Shown here: positions 1 to 6,998 of the stretch, piece by piece
How positions within the stretch are numbered: the stretch's first letter is position 1
Layout of the letters: each line of letters starts with the position of its first letter
Assembly: GCA_002348225.1 (NCBI GenBank)
Contig: DEAP01000029.1
Coordinates: forward strand, 1,587-13,629
Reading direction: 5' to 3'
DNA length: 12,043 bases
Origin: Dehalococcoidia bacterium UBA2979
Lineage (GTDB): Bacteria; Chloroflexota; Dehalococcoidia; UBA2979
Translations under genes and position numbers: made by a program
The notes under the pieces: generated by a model
The model's database searches: none
The model's input: only the letters and a program-made list of their open reading frames with translations
What the model was told of the DNA's origin: nothing

Positions 1-1469
1 CAAGGGGCAATCAGAGCGGCGGGTATTGCCAAGAACATCGCCTGGAACAATCCAAATCCCGTCAGCTGAATTATCGTGGCTCCCCTGCTCCGAAATACGC
101 CGTAGGCCTCCACCTGCCGATCAAGTAAATTAGAGGACGTCATGAGCACGTAATACACCACTATACCTACCACTTGCATCAGTATTATGAGAAGTGGTAC
201 GGCCGAAAAAGAAGTTTGATTCAAAAAATCACTGAGGATCGATGACGCCTTCGTACGCACGACAGAAACAGCACCCAAAGAATCTCGTATATCTATATCA
301 AGTCGTTGCATGTCATCAATCGCGTATCGGACATCGTCTACACCTATCCTGGATGCATCGATCACCACGCCGGAACGGTGCACTGTGCGCGTTTCTGCCA
401 ACCCAGCTGCAAACGGGCCGAAGAATTGCTCCACTGGCATGAGGAGAGGCATCTGCCCTGACCCTGTCATAGCGCGTCCCAGTCGAGGATCGAGTTCAGG
501 CTGCTCGGTGTCCTTATCCGAAGGCAGAGGAATTAATGGAGTCGTAGGTACCTCAAGCTCACCCTGAATAAATTCCCACCGTAAGTCATTGGGGTCTTTT
601 AATTCAATAAACCCCACCAGCTCAGCCTCCATTGAGGACCTGCCGAACATGTGTGGCACACATCTCGCTTCATCAGCTGCGGCGTTGGCGTCTTCAGACA
701 TGGGCACTGGGGCGCAGTCTGTGAGGATCTGATCCACTGTGAGTTGCACCTTGTCACCGATAGCAATATGTACATTCCAACCGTAAGGGAGAACAAATTC
801 AGATGCCCTGCCCTCGTTCACCGATGGCCAGTCGCCCTCAACAAGGTCAGCATGCTCTGTCAAGCTAGATATTGTATGAAGGAAGGCTCCCCACGGTTGC
901 CTGACCGGCTCCCCACCTATTCGTTCGGTTACCGTGAGCGGTCCGATGCGACTGTATGATCTGTCTTCATAGATAGTGATGCCATCAGGACGCTTCTCTT
1001 TTATCGTTTTTTCATTGCCGACAGCATTATCAGGATCGGCAAACGGGTCTATAAGTAGAGGATAGTCCGGGAACGTGAGAAATAATCTTACACTTCGCTC
1101 GGAGGTAATTACCTCCTCTTGTGTACCCAGCCAACCTATGCGCTCCGCGGTAATTACATCAATAGTCTCACGCATGGCACTATCAGCAGCATCGTTGATC
1201 TGTAGAAGATAGGTATCGCTGCGGGCTATTTGCTCGCGAGTAGTCTCAAGGCCCGTATTGAGTCGGTACCGCAGGCCCAGATCAGTCATTGCGCTCGCGT
1301 AGATAGGTCCCACTGCTAGGAGAATACTTGCTACGAGAACACCTACACCGACCACCGAAAGGAATTGCCAATTCGACAGGAAGTTACTCCACGCATAGCG
1401 CCAACCGGAAAATAATTCTTTCACTGCTAAATTGTATCTGCCTGTCACTCCACGAACTATCCGTGACAT
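1..1469 (-). CDS. FtsX-like ABC transporter permease, N-terminal part (runs off left edge)
   Basis: The minus-strand frame stays open from about 1469 to position 1 (489 codons) with no stop, so this is a partial gene. After a short cytoplasmic N-terminus there is one hydrophobic segment (about residues 35-57, FLSVVGVGVLVASILLAVGP), then a hydrophilic region of about 350 residues predicted to lie outside the membrane. A second membrane segment follows (about 420-445), then a loop with RQVEAYGVFRSRGAT, and a third segment begins at the edge. A membrane helix followed by an E...R..GAT loop is typical of the FtsX domain of MacB/LolC-type permeases, which work with a separate ATPase to move lipids, lipoproteins or peptides or to transmit force across the membrane. 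The substrate is unknown and no ATPase gene is in view. Two cysteines about 17 residues apart in the outer domain could form a disulfide. The start is uncertain: ATG at 1469, GTG at 1448 or GTG at 1424; none has a strong ribosome binding site. Confidence 0.8.
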   Translation of the reverse strand, partial: MSRIVRGVTGRYNLAVKELFSGWRYAWSNFLSNWQFLSVVGVGVLVASILLAVGPIYASAMTDLGLRYRLNTGLETTREQIARSDTYLLQINDAADSAMRETIDVITAERIGWLGTQEEVITSERSVRLFLTFPDYPLLIDPFADPDNAVGNEKTIKEKRPDGITIYEDRSYSRIGPLTVTERIGGEPVRQPWGAFLHTISSLTEHADLVEGDWPSVNEGRASEFVLPYGWNVHIAIGDKVQLTVDQILTDCAPVPMSEDANAAADEARCVPHMFGRSSMEAELVGFIELKDPNDLRWEFIQGELEVPTTPLIPLPSDKDTEQPELDPRLGRAMTGSGQMPLLMPVEQFFGPFAAGLAETRTVHRSGVVIDASRIGVDDVRYAIDDMQRLDIDIRDSLGAVSVVRTKASSILSDFLNQTSFSAVPLLIILMQVVGIVVYYVLMTSSNLLDRQVEAYGVFRSRGATIIQLTGFGLFQAMFLAIPAALIAP

Positions 1470-1563
1470 TGATATTTGCGAGTTTTGCATTCATAACAGT
1501 CGTTAAAGTTACTATGAACACTACTTTTCGTATTTAGTATTAATTAGTTTGGAGGAAAATACA
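1470..1563. promoter_or_regulatory. Divergent intergenic region, probable promoters for both flanks
   Basis: This AT-rich gap separates the minus-strand permease from the plus-strand pair and is the only place in the window where transcription must start in both directions. A weak sigma70-like candidate for the plus strand is TTGATA (1469-1474), 17 nt, then CATAAC (1492-1497); TGAACA (1515-1520), 17 nt, then TATTAA (1538-1543) is another. Neither matches the consensus well and I could not single out a minus-strand promoter. The call rests mainly on the gene arrangement. Confidence 0.4.
1551..1556 (+). promoter_or_regulatory. Strong Shine-Dalgarno that fixes the start of the small gene
   Basis: GGAGGA sits 7 nt before the ATG at 1564. 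An in-frame TTG at 1549 would overlap this site, so the ATG at 1564 is the real start. This is one of the clearest ribosome binding sites in the window. Confidence 0.85.
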
Positions 1564-1788
1564 ATGCCAGCCCCATGGAGCGGTTATGCTGAAATCGTCG
1601 AACATATCTTTAAGGTGGCGCCTGAAGCCACTCCAACCCGGTCAGATTTCCTCGACATCTGTTACGCGAATGACATCGATGATGACATAGTTGATGGATT
1701 TGATGCGCTACGTGAAGGTGTTCAGTTCAGCAATGTTGAAGAAGTAAAGCAAGCACTAGACGAGCTCGGAGAGATCTCAGAAAGCTAG
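1564..1788 (+). CDS. Small acidic protein, DUF2795-like (function unknown)
   Basis: This 74-residue, strongly acidic protein has no signal peptide or membrane segment. The start is set by GGAGGA 7 nt upstream. The pattern of a conserved PTRSDFLDICYAN helix, an IDDDIVDGFDAL turn-helix and a closing VQFSNVEEVKQALDEL helix resembles the small helical DUF2795 family (Pro-Ala-Thr then helix, hydrophobic LxxLPD-like centre, then F-x-S-xx-x-V final helix). That assignment comes from reading the pattern by eye and is tentative. DUF2795 proteins have no firm general role, and many are small companions of other genes. Here the next gene starts 10 to 16 nt downstream on the same strand, so the two are probably co-transcribed and may work together. 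Confidence 0.75.
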   Translation: MPAPWSGYAEIVEHIFKVAPEATPTRSDFLDICYANDIDDDIVDGFDALREGVQFSNVEEVKQALDELGEISES

Positions 1789-1798
1789 CGGACGCCAG

Positions 1799-2686
1799 GT
1801 GAGAATGACCCAGCCATCACGCCCTGAGGACCACACAGCGTCAGCATATGTCAAAATCCTGACTGAGTGGGGCCAGGAATTCGTAAATAATCAACAATGG
1901 GACGAGATACGTGATCGTGCGACGTTGCTACTCGTCACCCCTACGCATCAACAGCGTGATATCGACCTCGGAAACGATAGAATTGCGGCTACGTATTGGC
2001 TTATTCTGGAGCGAGAAACGTTGCGGTGGGCACCCGATAATATCCGGACAGACCTGCAATCAGGTCAGGCAGTCGTTCAGCAATATGGCCCGTCAGTTGT
2101 ACATCCCGATTCACCCCTTACCCACGTAACGATCCTTCGAGATGACGCCGCTTCTAAAATCTTGACAAGCATTCCCGCCCAATCTCGCACCGCGATGGAA
2201 GCGCGATGGCATATCCCACTTTCGACCTCGCTCCACGACCCGCTACGGAGGTTCGACCGACTCAAAGCTGAGGCCGGATCTCACGATGCCCGTGAGATCG
2301 AGCGATGTATTAAACATATGTGGATCGCTATAAATGGCGTTGCGCAGTCGCTCTCTGGTGTTACGCACCAAAATAGTATGGATTTTACATTGCTGGCTGG
2401 CGAATTAGCTGGCAATATACTCAGAATCGGCTCCGCGCTAGAACACTCAAGCCATCCAATGGCTGAATATCTCACTGCGACCTCGGGAAATAACCCGACC
2501 GGCCGAATCACTGGTTCATGGATACAAATGTTACTTTCTTCCGATGAAACTGATCGTGCGCAAGCACAGAGAGCCATCGAAGGTATTTTGAGAGAAGTAA
2601 GAGGGCTTTTAGCAGTTCAATATCGCGGACGTGACTGGTTACAATCTCCCACAGCCGATCGACTCCGTGTTCAGTCTAGATCTTAG
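1799..2686 (+). CDS. Hypothetical protein, mostly helical, unrecognised family
   Basis: I do not recognise this protein of 293-295 residues. It has no signal peptide, membrane segment, P-loop, zinc motif or obvious catalytic signature. Long amphipathic stretches (about residues 15-50, 145-185, 195-220 and 255-280) suggest a largely helical soluble protein, with a Pro-rich middle (about 95-150). The start may be GTG at 1799 or ATG at 1805; the purine-rich AGGTGAGA lies too close to the ATG to decide. It follows the small acidic gene by about ten bases, so translational coupling is likely. Its stop codon overlaps the stop of the convergent hflX gene. A substrate-binding helical domain of the nucleotidyltransferase type crossed my mind because of LRWAPDNIRTDLQSGQ, but no nucleotidyltransferase GS..D.D motif is present, so I make no such call. 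Confidence 0.7.
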   Translation: MRMTQPSRPEDHTASAYVKILTEWGQEFVNNQQWDEIRDRATLLLVTPTHQQRDIDLGNDRIAATYWLILERETLRWAPDNIRTDLQSGQAVVQQYGPSVVHPDSPLTHVTILRDDAASKILTSIPAQSRTAMEARWHIPLSTSLHDPLRRFDRLKAEAGSHDAREIERCIKHMWIAINGVAQSLSGVTHQNSMDFTLLAGELAGNILRIGSALEHSSHPMAEYLTATSGNNPTGRITGSWIQMLLSSDETDRAQAQRAIEGILREVRGLLAVQYRGRDWLQSPTADRLRVQSRS

Positions 2687-2695
2687 ACTTGATCT
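2673..2695. other. Inverted repeat over the two convergent stop codons
   Basis: AGTCTA (2673-2678) and TAGACT (2684-2689) form a perfect 6-bp stem around a 5-nt loop, and an alternative pairing AGATC (2678-2682) with GATCT (2691-2695) shares its bases. The structure covers the TAG of the plus-strand gene (2684-2686) and the TAA of hflX (2683-2685). It could act as a weak two-way terminator, but neither side has a T-run, so an intrinsic terminator is not established. Confidence 0.25.
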
Positions 2696-3939
2696 GTATC
2701 CCCAAAGCTAGAGCCAAAAAATTCATATCCTAAGCGATTGCGTAGCTGATTAATTCCCCATCCCTCCGTCGCGGAGACGTATATCAACTCATTATTTTCA
2801 TTAGGGCTAATGAGATTGAGTCCGAGTTTATCCAATTCAGTGTTAAGCATTAGCGTGTCAGCATTATCCCGAGCAAACGATTCATATTCACTTTTCCTGA
2901 AGAGCAAATCCGATTTATTGACTACTGTGAGTATAGGTATATCTGTCAGAGCAAGGCCTGTGAGAGTGTCATTCACGATACTGATCTGGGTTTCGAAGAC
3001 GGGTGATTCAGCATCGATCACGTGCATCAACAGCGAGGCTGTCGACAATTCTTCAAGTGTTGTCTGAAACGCAGATATCAACTGCGGGGGTAATTTTTGC
3101 ATAAATCCGACTGTATCGGTGAGCAGTATCCCAGGATGTCCGCGCAACTCTAGCCGTCTGGTGAGAGGATCCAAAGTAGCGAATGGAGCGTCGGCCGTGA
3201 ATACTTCAGCCCCTGCCAAAGATTTCAAGAGACTCGATTTTCCGGCATTTGTATAGCCGACGAGTGCAACAACAGGAATCCCTTCTCGTAGGCGCCTTTC
3301 ACGCTGGAGCACTCGATGTTTTCGTACACCTGTAATGGCTTTTCGGAGTCGAGATATCCGACGGTCGATCAGTCGACGATCTGTCTCCAACTGTGTTTCA
3401 CCAGGACCGCGCGTCCCAATTGCTGTATTTCCGCTCCCAGGACCACCCACTGTACGGGATAAATGTTGCCACTGACCTCGTAATCGAGGTTTTAGGTATT
3501 CGTGCTGAGCAAGCTCAACTTGTAGACTCGCCTCTTTCGTTCTAGCACGTTGAGCAAATATATCTAAGATTAGTGCTGAGCGGTCTAAAACCTTCACCCC
3601 AAACGCTTTTTCAAGATTCAGTTGTTGGGTGGGCGAGAGTTCGTCATCAAACACTACCATCGTGTAGTCCGAGATCGAGCGAGACTCCACTATTTCTTCT
3701 ATTTTGCCTTTGCCGATGTAATGAGCGGGGTGAGGTTTTGGTCGGCGCTGTGTGGCACGCCCAACGACCGTACCTCCAGCGGTTCTGACCAGCCTGCCCA
3801 GTTCCCGCAATGAATGCTCGACAGGCATCCCTGATTCGGATTCGCTCCAACCTTCAAGAGCCACAAGATATGCCTTCTCAATCGGAACTTCTATCGAGTA
3901 GGTTTTTGTCTTAGGTCTCCTCTGTGAAACAGAACCCAT
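2683..3939 (-). CDS. hflX: GTPase HflX
   Basis: HflX is a GTPase that binds the 50S subunit and splits stalled or stressed ribosomes. The N-terminal HflX domain shows the QRRPKPHPAHYIGKGKIEEI signature (about residues 64-83) and the glycine-rich GGPGSG...GTRGPGETQLE segment (165-185). The G domain has G1 GYTNAGKSS (228-236), a switch-region ATLDPLT (254-260), G3 DTVGF (275-279), G4 NKSD (341-344) and G5 SAT (389-391). At 418 residues it has the usual bacterial length. The reading frame opens further upstream to 4017, but that would overlap the end of dapL and add an unrelated leader; ATG 3939 is preceded by GAGGT and is the natural start. It is the last gene of the minus-strand run, 34 nt after dapL. 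Its stop overlaps that of the convergent plus-strand gene. Confidence 0.96.
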   Translation of the reverse strand: MGSVSQRRPKTKTYSIEVPIEKAYLVALEGWSESESGMPVEHSLRELGRLVRTAGGTVVGRATQRRPKPHPAHYIGKGKIEEIVESRSISDYTMVVFDDELSPTQQLNLEKAFGVKVLDRSALILDIFAQRARTKEASLQVELAQHEYLKPRLRGQWQHLSRTVGGPGSGNTAIGTRGPGETQLETDRRLIDRRISRLRKAITGVRKHRVLQRERRLREGIPVVALVGYTNAGKSSLLKSLAGAEVFTADAPFATLDPLTRRLELRGHPGILLTDTVGFMQKLPPQLISAFQTTLEELSTASLLMHVIDAESPVFETQISIVNDTLTGLALTDIPILTVVNKSDLLFRKSEYESFARDNADTLMLNTELDKLGLNLISPNENNELIYVSATEGWGINQLRNRLGYEFFGSSFGDTDQV

Positions 3940-3973
3940 CAATACCTCATCAAAAATGAACTCATGACAAATG

Positions 3974-5149
3974 TCAGCTCCCCGTCGCGAATTCTCGCAG
4001 ACGGCGAAGTGCTTCATCTAATCTGTCATCAGGTGTTGTCAAAGAAATACGTATGTAACCTTCGCCGAACTCACCGTATGATGCGCCTGGTGTTACCACC
4101 ACGCCAGTCTCTTCGATTAATCTACCCGCATAATCAGCACTGGAGGATTCACCATCGGGCAATTTAGCCCATACGTAAAGTGACGCGGCTGGGACCTCCA
4201 ATGTCAAACCCAACTCTCGCAATACTGCCACCGTTCGGTCACGGCGACTAGTATATATATCGTTATGGGCCTCGATAGAATCTCTTGGGTCATCCAAGGC
4301 TGTGATCGCCATCTCTTGGATAGCCTGTGGTATCCCAGAATCTAAATTAGTTTTTATTCTGGTCAGCGCGTCAATCACCTTCGAATTCCCCACCGCCATC
4401 CCAACTCGCCAACCTGTCATGTTGAAAGTCTTAGAGAGTGAGTTAAATTCTATAGCAACGTCACGTGCGCCTTGAACTTCCATAATCGATGGAGCGACAT
4501 AGCCATCAAACGTCACATCTGCATAAGCCAAATCATGCGCAATTACTATCTCATGCTCTCTTGCCCACTCAATTGCTCTTTCGAAGAATCCAATATCAGC
4601 AACCGCTCCCGTGGGATTGTTCGGATAATTGAGCCAGAGGATTTTGGCTCTGCTCGTATCCTCAGCACTAATTTGTGATAAGTCCGGAAGCCACCCATTT
4701 TGTTCATACAGTGGCAGACGGACATTTACTCCGCCCGCGAACATCGTGCCTATCTCATATACTGGATACCCAGGATCTGTAATTAAGGACACATCTCCTG
4801 TGTCCAGTAAACATAGAGGCAAGTGACCGATACCTTCTTTAGAACCAATCAGAGGAACTATTTCCGTGTCTCTCTCCAAATCAACGTCATGACGCTTCTT
4901 ATACCAGCGTGCAATGGCTGCTCTCAATTCAGGCAACCCATCAGATTCAGGGTACCGGTGATGCTCTGGCTTCTCCACCCCTTCAATCAAACTATCCAAA
5001 ATGTGTTGCGGTGTGGGCAGGTCTGGGTCCCCAATACCTAGCGAGATTACGTCCACTCCCTCGCTTCGCTTTTGAGCGATGAGCTCAGATATCCTTGCAA
5101 ATAGATAAGGAGGTAACTGTTCAACTCTGCTCGCTAATTTGATATCCAT
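3974..5149 (-). CDS. dapL: LL-diaminopimelate aminotransferase (DapL-type, PLP fold type I)
   Basis: This 391-residue class I/II aminotransferase most resembles LL-diaminopimelate aminotransferase, which converts tetrahydrodipicolinate plus glutamate directly to LL-diaminopimelate and bypasses the acylated steps of lysine synthesis. Visible features are SLGIGDPDLPTP near the N-terminus, the HRYPESDGLPELR segment (about 64-76), NYPNNPTG (174-181), Asp206 and Tyr209 for the pyridine ring, the Schiff-base lysine in SLSKTFNMTGWR (Lys240), and the carboxylate-binding Arg367 in YIRISL. Other aminotransferases of this subgroup can look alike, so substrate is inferred mainly from dapF being two genes upstream: DapL makes the substrate of DapF. 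It begins 8 nt after the GNAT gene, with a strong ribosome binding site embedded in that gene's last codons. Confidence 0.88.
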   Translation of the reverse strand: MDIKLASRVEQLPPYLFARISELIAQKRSEGVDVISLGIGDPDLPTPQHILDSLIEGVEKPEHHRYPESDGLPELRAAIARWYKKRHDVDLERDTEIVPLIGSKEGIGHLPLCLLDTGDVSLITDPGYPVYEIGTMFAGGVNVRLPLYEQNGWLPDLSQISAEDTSRAKILWLNYPNNPTGAVADIGFFERAIEWAREHEIVIAHDLAYADVTFDGYVAPSIMEVQGARDVAIEFNSLSKTFNMTGWRVGMAVGNSKVIDALTRIKTNLDSGIPQAIQEMAITALDDPRDSIEAHNDIYTSRRDRTVAVLRELGLTLEVPAASLYVWAKLPDGESSSADYAGRLIEETGVVVTPGASYGEFGEGYIRISLTTPDDRLDEALRRLREFATGS

Positions 5150-5157
5150 AAATGTTT

Positions 5158-5166
5158 TTACCTCCA
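5158..5166 (-). promoter_or_regulatory. Shine-Dalgarno of dapL, embedded in the end of the GNAT gene
   Basis: On the minus strand TGG AGG TAA encodes the final Trp, Arg and stop of the upstream GNAT gene and at the same time gives GGAGGT about 10 nt before the dapL ATG at 5149. This fixes the dapL start and suggests coupled translation. Confidence 0.8.
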
Positions 5167-6042
5167 GTTACCGTATCGTGCCTTCACGCCAGCTTTGCGC
5201 CTCGCTTCGATCTCCTCTTGTATTTGTGTTTCATCTGTACTTCGGCGCCATTCAATTCCGCCAGCATGATGTCTCATCCCGAGTCCACTACAAGTCTTTA
5301 GGGCCTGTGTAATATCTGGACGTAGTCGAATTATTGCTTTTGCCACTCCTTCAGAACCCAATTGATAGAGTGCAGCAAGCATCAATTCTTTCCCGTAGCC
5401 TTGTCCCCAGTGATCGCGTGCGATTGCCCCTGTGAGTACCCGGCCGACTGGGGATCCATCGAGGGAATTAAATGCAAAGCCAATCACTTTACCGTCAAGC
5501 TCAAGGGCTCCAGCCCAGCTCGCCTCAGCCGCAAAATAATCGAATGTTGCTAACCCATCCGAGAGCTCACCTAATGAGTCTTGCCAGATCGATTCAAATA
5601 TATCGAGATCTTCCTCCTGTGCGCGGCGAAGACTAATACCGGTCGAAAATTCCGGAGGTGCGTCGGGCAGTTCTGGGTGAATCAATTCGATCCATTCAGC
5701 AAACAATTCGAATGATTCCTGTTGCAGAATGGGAATGACCAAATCTCGCTGAGCAAGTTGCTCAATATTCATCACGATATGATCGATATTGTCCCGATCG
5801 ATTGAAGATGAAGCTGCAGACCATAATGATGCAAAGTTCAGTCGCATAGCATCGACGGTATCGAACCCCCAATGCACGCTCTGTTGCCCGTTCTCATAGG
5901 CTAGTATCAATTCACCTCCATCACACGGTAGATGTACAGTCTCTCCGTCAGTCAGGAGCTCTTGTCGTCTGACAAGGCTGCGTGGCTGATTCTTTACAGC
6001 GTAATCAACATTGGATTGTATTGCTCTGCGCTCTTCAGTCAT
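5158..6042 (-). CDS. GNAT-family N-acetyltransferase with extra N-terminal domain
   Basis: The protein has 294 residues when started at ATG 6042, whose ATG shares bases with the dapF stop (ATGA, 6039-6042). A start at 6072 is possible but would overlap dapF by more. The C-terminal half (about 137-265) is a GNAT fold: ISLRRAQEEDLDIFESIW at its beginning, the core strand ALELDGKVIGFAFN, and the acetyl-CoA pyrophosphate loop in AIARDHWGQGYGKEL (about 206-220, the Q-x-x-G-x-G/A pattern as GQGYGK), followed by a strand with AKAIIRLRPDI. The N-terminal 135 residues are of no family I recognise. GNAT enzymes transfer acetyl from acetyl-CoA to amines; the substrate here is unknown. Lying between dapF and dapL, it may act on a small amine or a protein, but co-location alone does not show this. 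Confidence 0.85.
   Translation of the reverse strand: MTEERRAIQSNVDYAVKNQPRSLVRRQELLTDGETVHLPCDGGELILAYENGQQSVHWGFDTVDAMRLNFASLWSAASSSIDRDNIDHIVMNIEQLAQRDLVIPILQQESFELFAEWIELIHPELPDAPPEFSTGISLRRAQEEDLDIFESIWQDSLGELSDGLATFDYFAAEASWAGALELDGKVIGFAFNSLDGSPVGRVLTGAIARDHWGQGYGKELMLAALYQLGSEGVAKAIIRLRPDITQALKTCSGLGMRHHAGGIEWRRSTDETQIQEEIEARRKAGVKARYGNWR
6039..6042 (-). other. ATGA stop/start overlap between dapF and the GNAT gene
   Basis: The dapF stop TGA (6039-6041) shares bases with the GNAT ATG (6040-6042). Such four-base overlaps usually mean that ribosomes finishing dapF restart on the next gene. Confidence 0.85.
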
Positions 6043-6971
6043 ACTAATAGTCCATTCCCTAAATCCATACACCCGTCAAACACTTTTGTAACAGCACCCT
6101 CAAGTGTGATTTCATCATTGCTTCGCCAGTCTATTACGAGAGTGCCGCCTGGCATTTCTACTTCAACAACGTCACTGACGAGCCCACGACTTCGAGCTGA
6201 TGCCATAACTGCACAGGCACCTGAGCCGCAAGCAAGGGTCTCCCCTACACCACGTTCCCATACCCTGGCACGTACTCTCTTCTCATTGATAATTTCAGCG
6301 ATCTCAAAATTTGTCCGGTTTTGAAACATTCGAGATGCTTCTACCAATGGCCCTACATGGCTTAGAGGGTAGTCCTCAACAGAGGTTCCGTCCTCCAGCC
6401 AGTTTATAGCGTGAGGATTCCCCATCGAAACAAGTTGCACATCGACCTTACTCATGGGCTGATAGTCTATGGGCACAGACAACAAGTCACCGGTAAGAGC
6501 TTCGTTCACACCGCAGGCCTTAGGCTCAAAATCAGGTCGTCCGAGTCCAACTTTGGCTCGATCTACAAGGTTATCGTTAGGGTCAAAGGTCACCGAAACA
6601 TCAACTGTCCCCACTGTTGTTTCTATCTGGATGTGGCCTGACGCATAGGCATCATTCTCAAGTAAACCTTGGTCGAAATAGAACTTGGCGAAACAACGAA
6701 TTCCGTTTACACACATTTCGCCGTCCGAACCATCAGCATTAAAAATTCGCATCATTAAATTTTCATTGTCGGAGGGAACACTAACAATGATTCCATCAGC
6801 GCCGACTCCAAAATTCCTGTTACAAAGTCTTAACGCGAGCGCACTCAATTCACCATCAGTAATTCCTGGGTCTTCTATTTCAAAAACGAGGAAATCATTC
6901 CCACACCCATGCATCTTCCAAAATGAAAGCGGGGAAAAGCGTTGGATATCAATACTGCTAGCCTGATTCAT
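6039..6971 (-). CDS. dapF: Diaminopimelate epimerase
   Basis: DapF interconverts LL- and meso-diaminopimelate, the last shared step toward lysine and, in walled bacteria, the meso-DAP of peptidoglycan. The two catalytic cysteines of this cofactor-independent epimerase are in GEMCVNGIRC (Cys87) and GETLACGSGAC (Cys248), and the N-terminal FWKMHGCGNDF motif and VSMGNPHAI (181-189) are in place. The usual CGNG around the first cysteine reads CVNG. At 310 residues it is longer than the typical 270-280, because of about 14 residues before the conserved FWKMHG segment; no ribosome binding site confirms the ATG at 6971, so the true start could be a little later. It lies 27 nt after miaA and overlaps the next gene by ATGA. 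Confidence 0.95.
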   Translation of the reverse strand: MNQASSIDIQRFSPLSFWKMHGCGNDFLVFEIEDPGITDGELSALALRLCNRNFGVGADGIIVSVPSDNENLMMRIFNADGSDGEMCVNGIRCFAKFYFDQGLLENDAYASGHIQIETTVGTVDVSVTFDPNDNLVDRAKVGLGRPDFEPKACGVNEALTGDLLSVPIDYQPMSKVDVQLVSMGNPHAINWLEDGTSVEDYPLSHVGPLVEASRMFQNRTNFEIAEIINEKRVRARVWERGVGETLACGSGACAVMASARSRGLVSDVVEVEMPGGTLVIDWRSNDEITLEGAVTKVFDGCMDLGNGLLV

Positions 6972-6998
6972 AGTGAAATTCTAACGACTATACTTGTT

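Noticed and set aside
1549..1563. Extension of the small plus-strand gene to TTG at 1549
   Set aside because: It would overlap the Shine-Dalgarno GGAGGA, which sits ideally for the ATG at 1564.
3940..4017. N-terminal extension of hflX to an ATG at 4017
   Set aside because: It overlaps the end of dapL, and the added 26 residues are unlike HflX. ATG 3939 has a purine-rich GAGGT before it and gives a normal-length protein.
5932..6324. 130-codon plus-strand open frame spanning the dapF/GNAT junction
   Set aside because: It is antisense to two well-supported, overlapping genes and encodes Ser/Thr/Pro-rich sequence with no motif.
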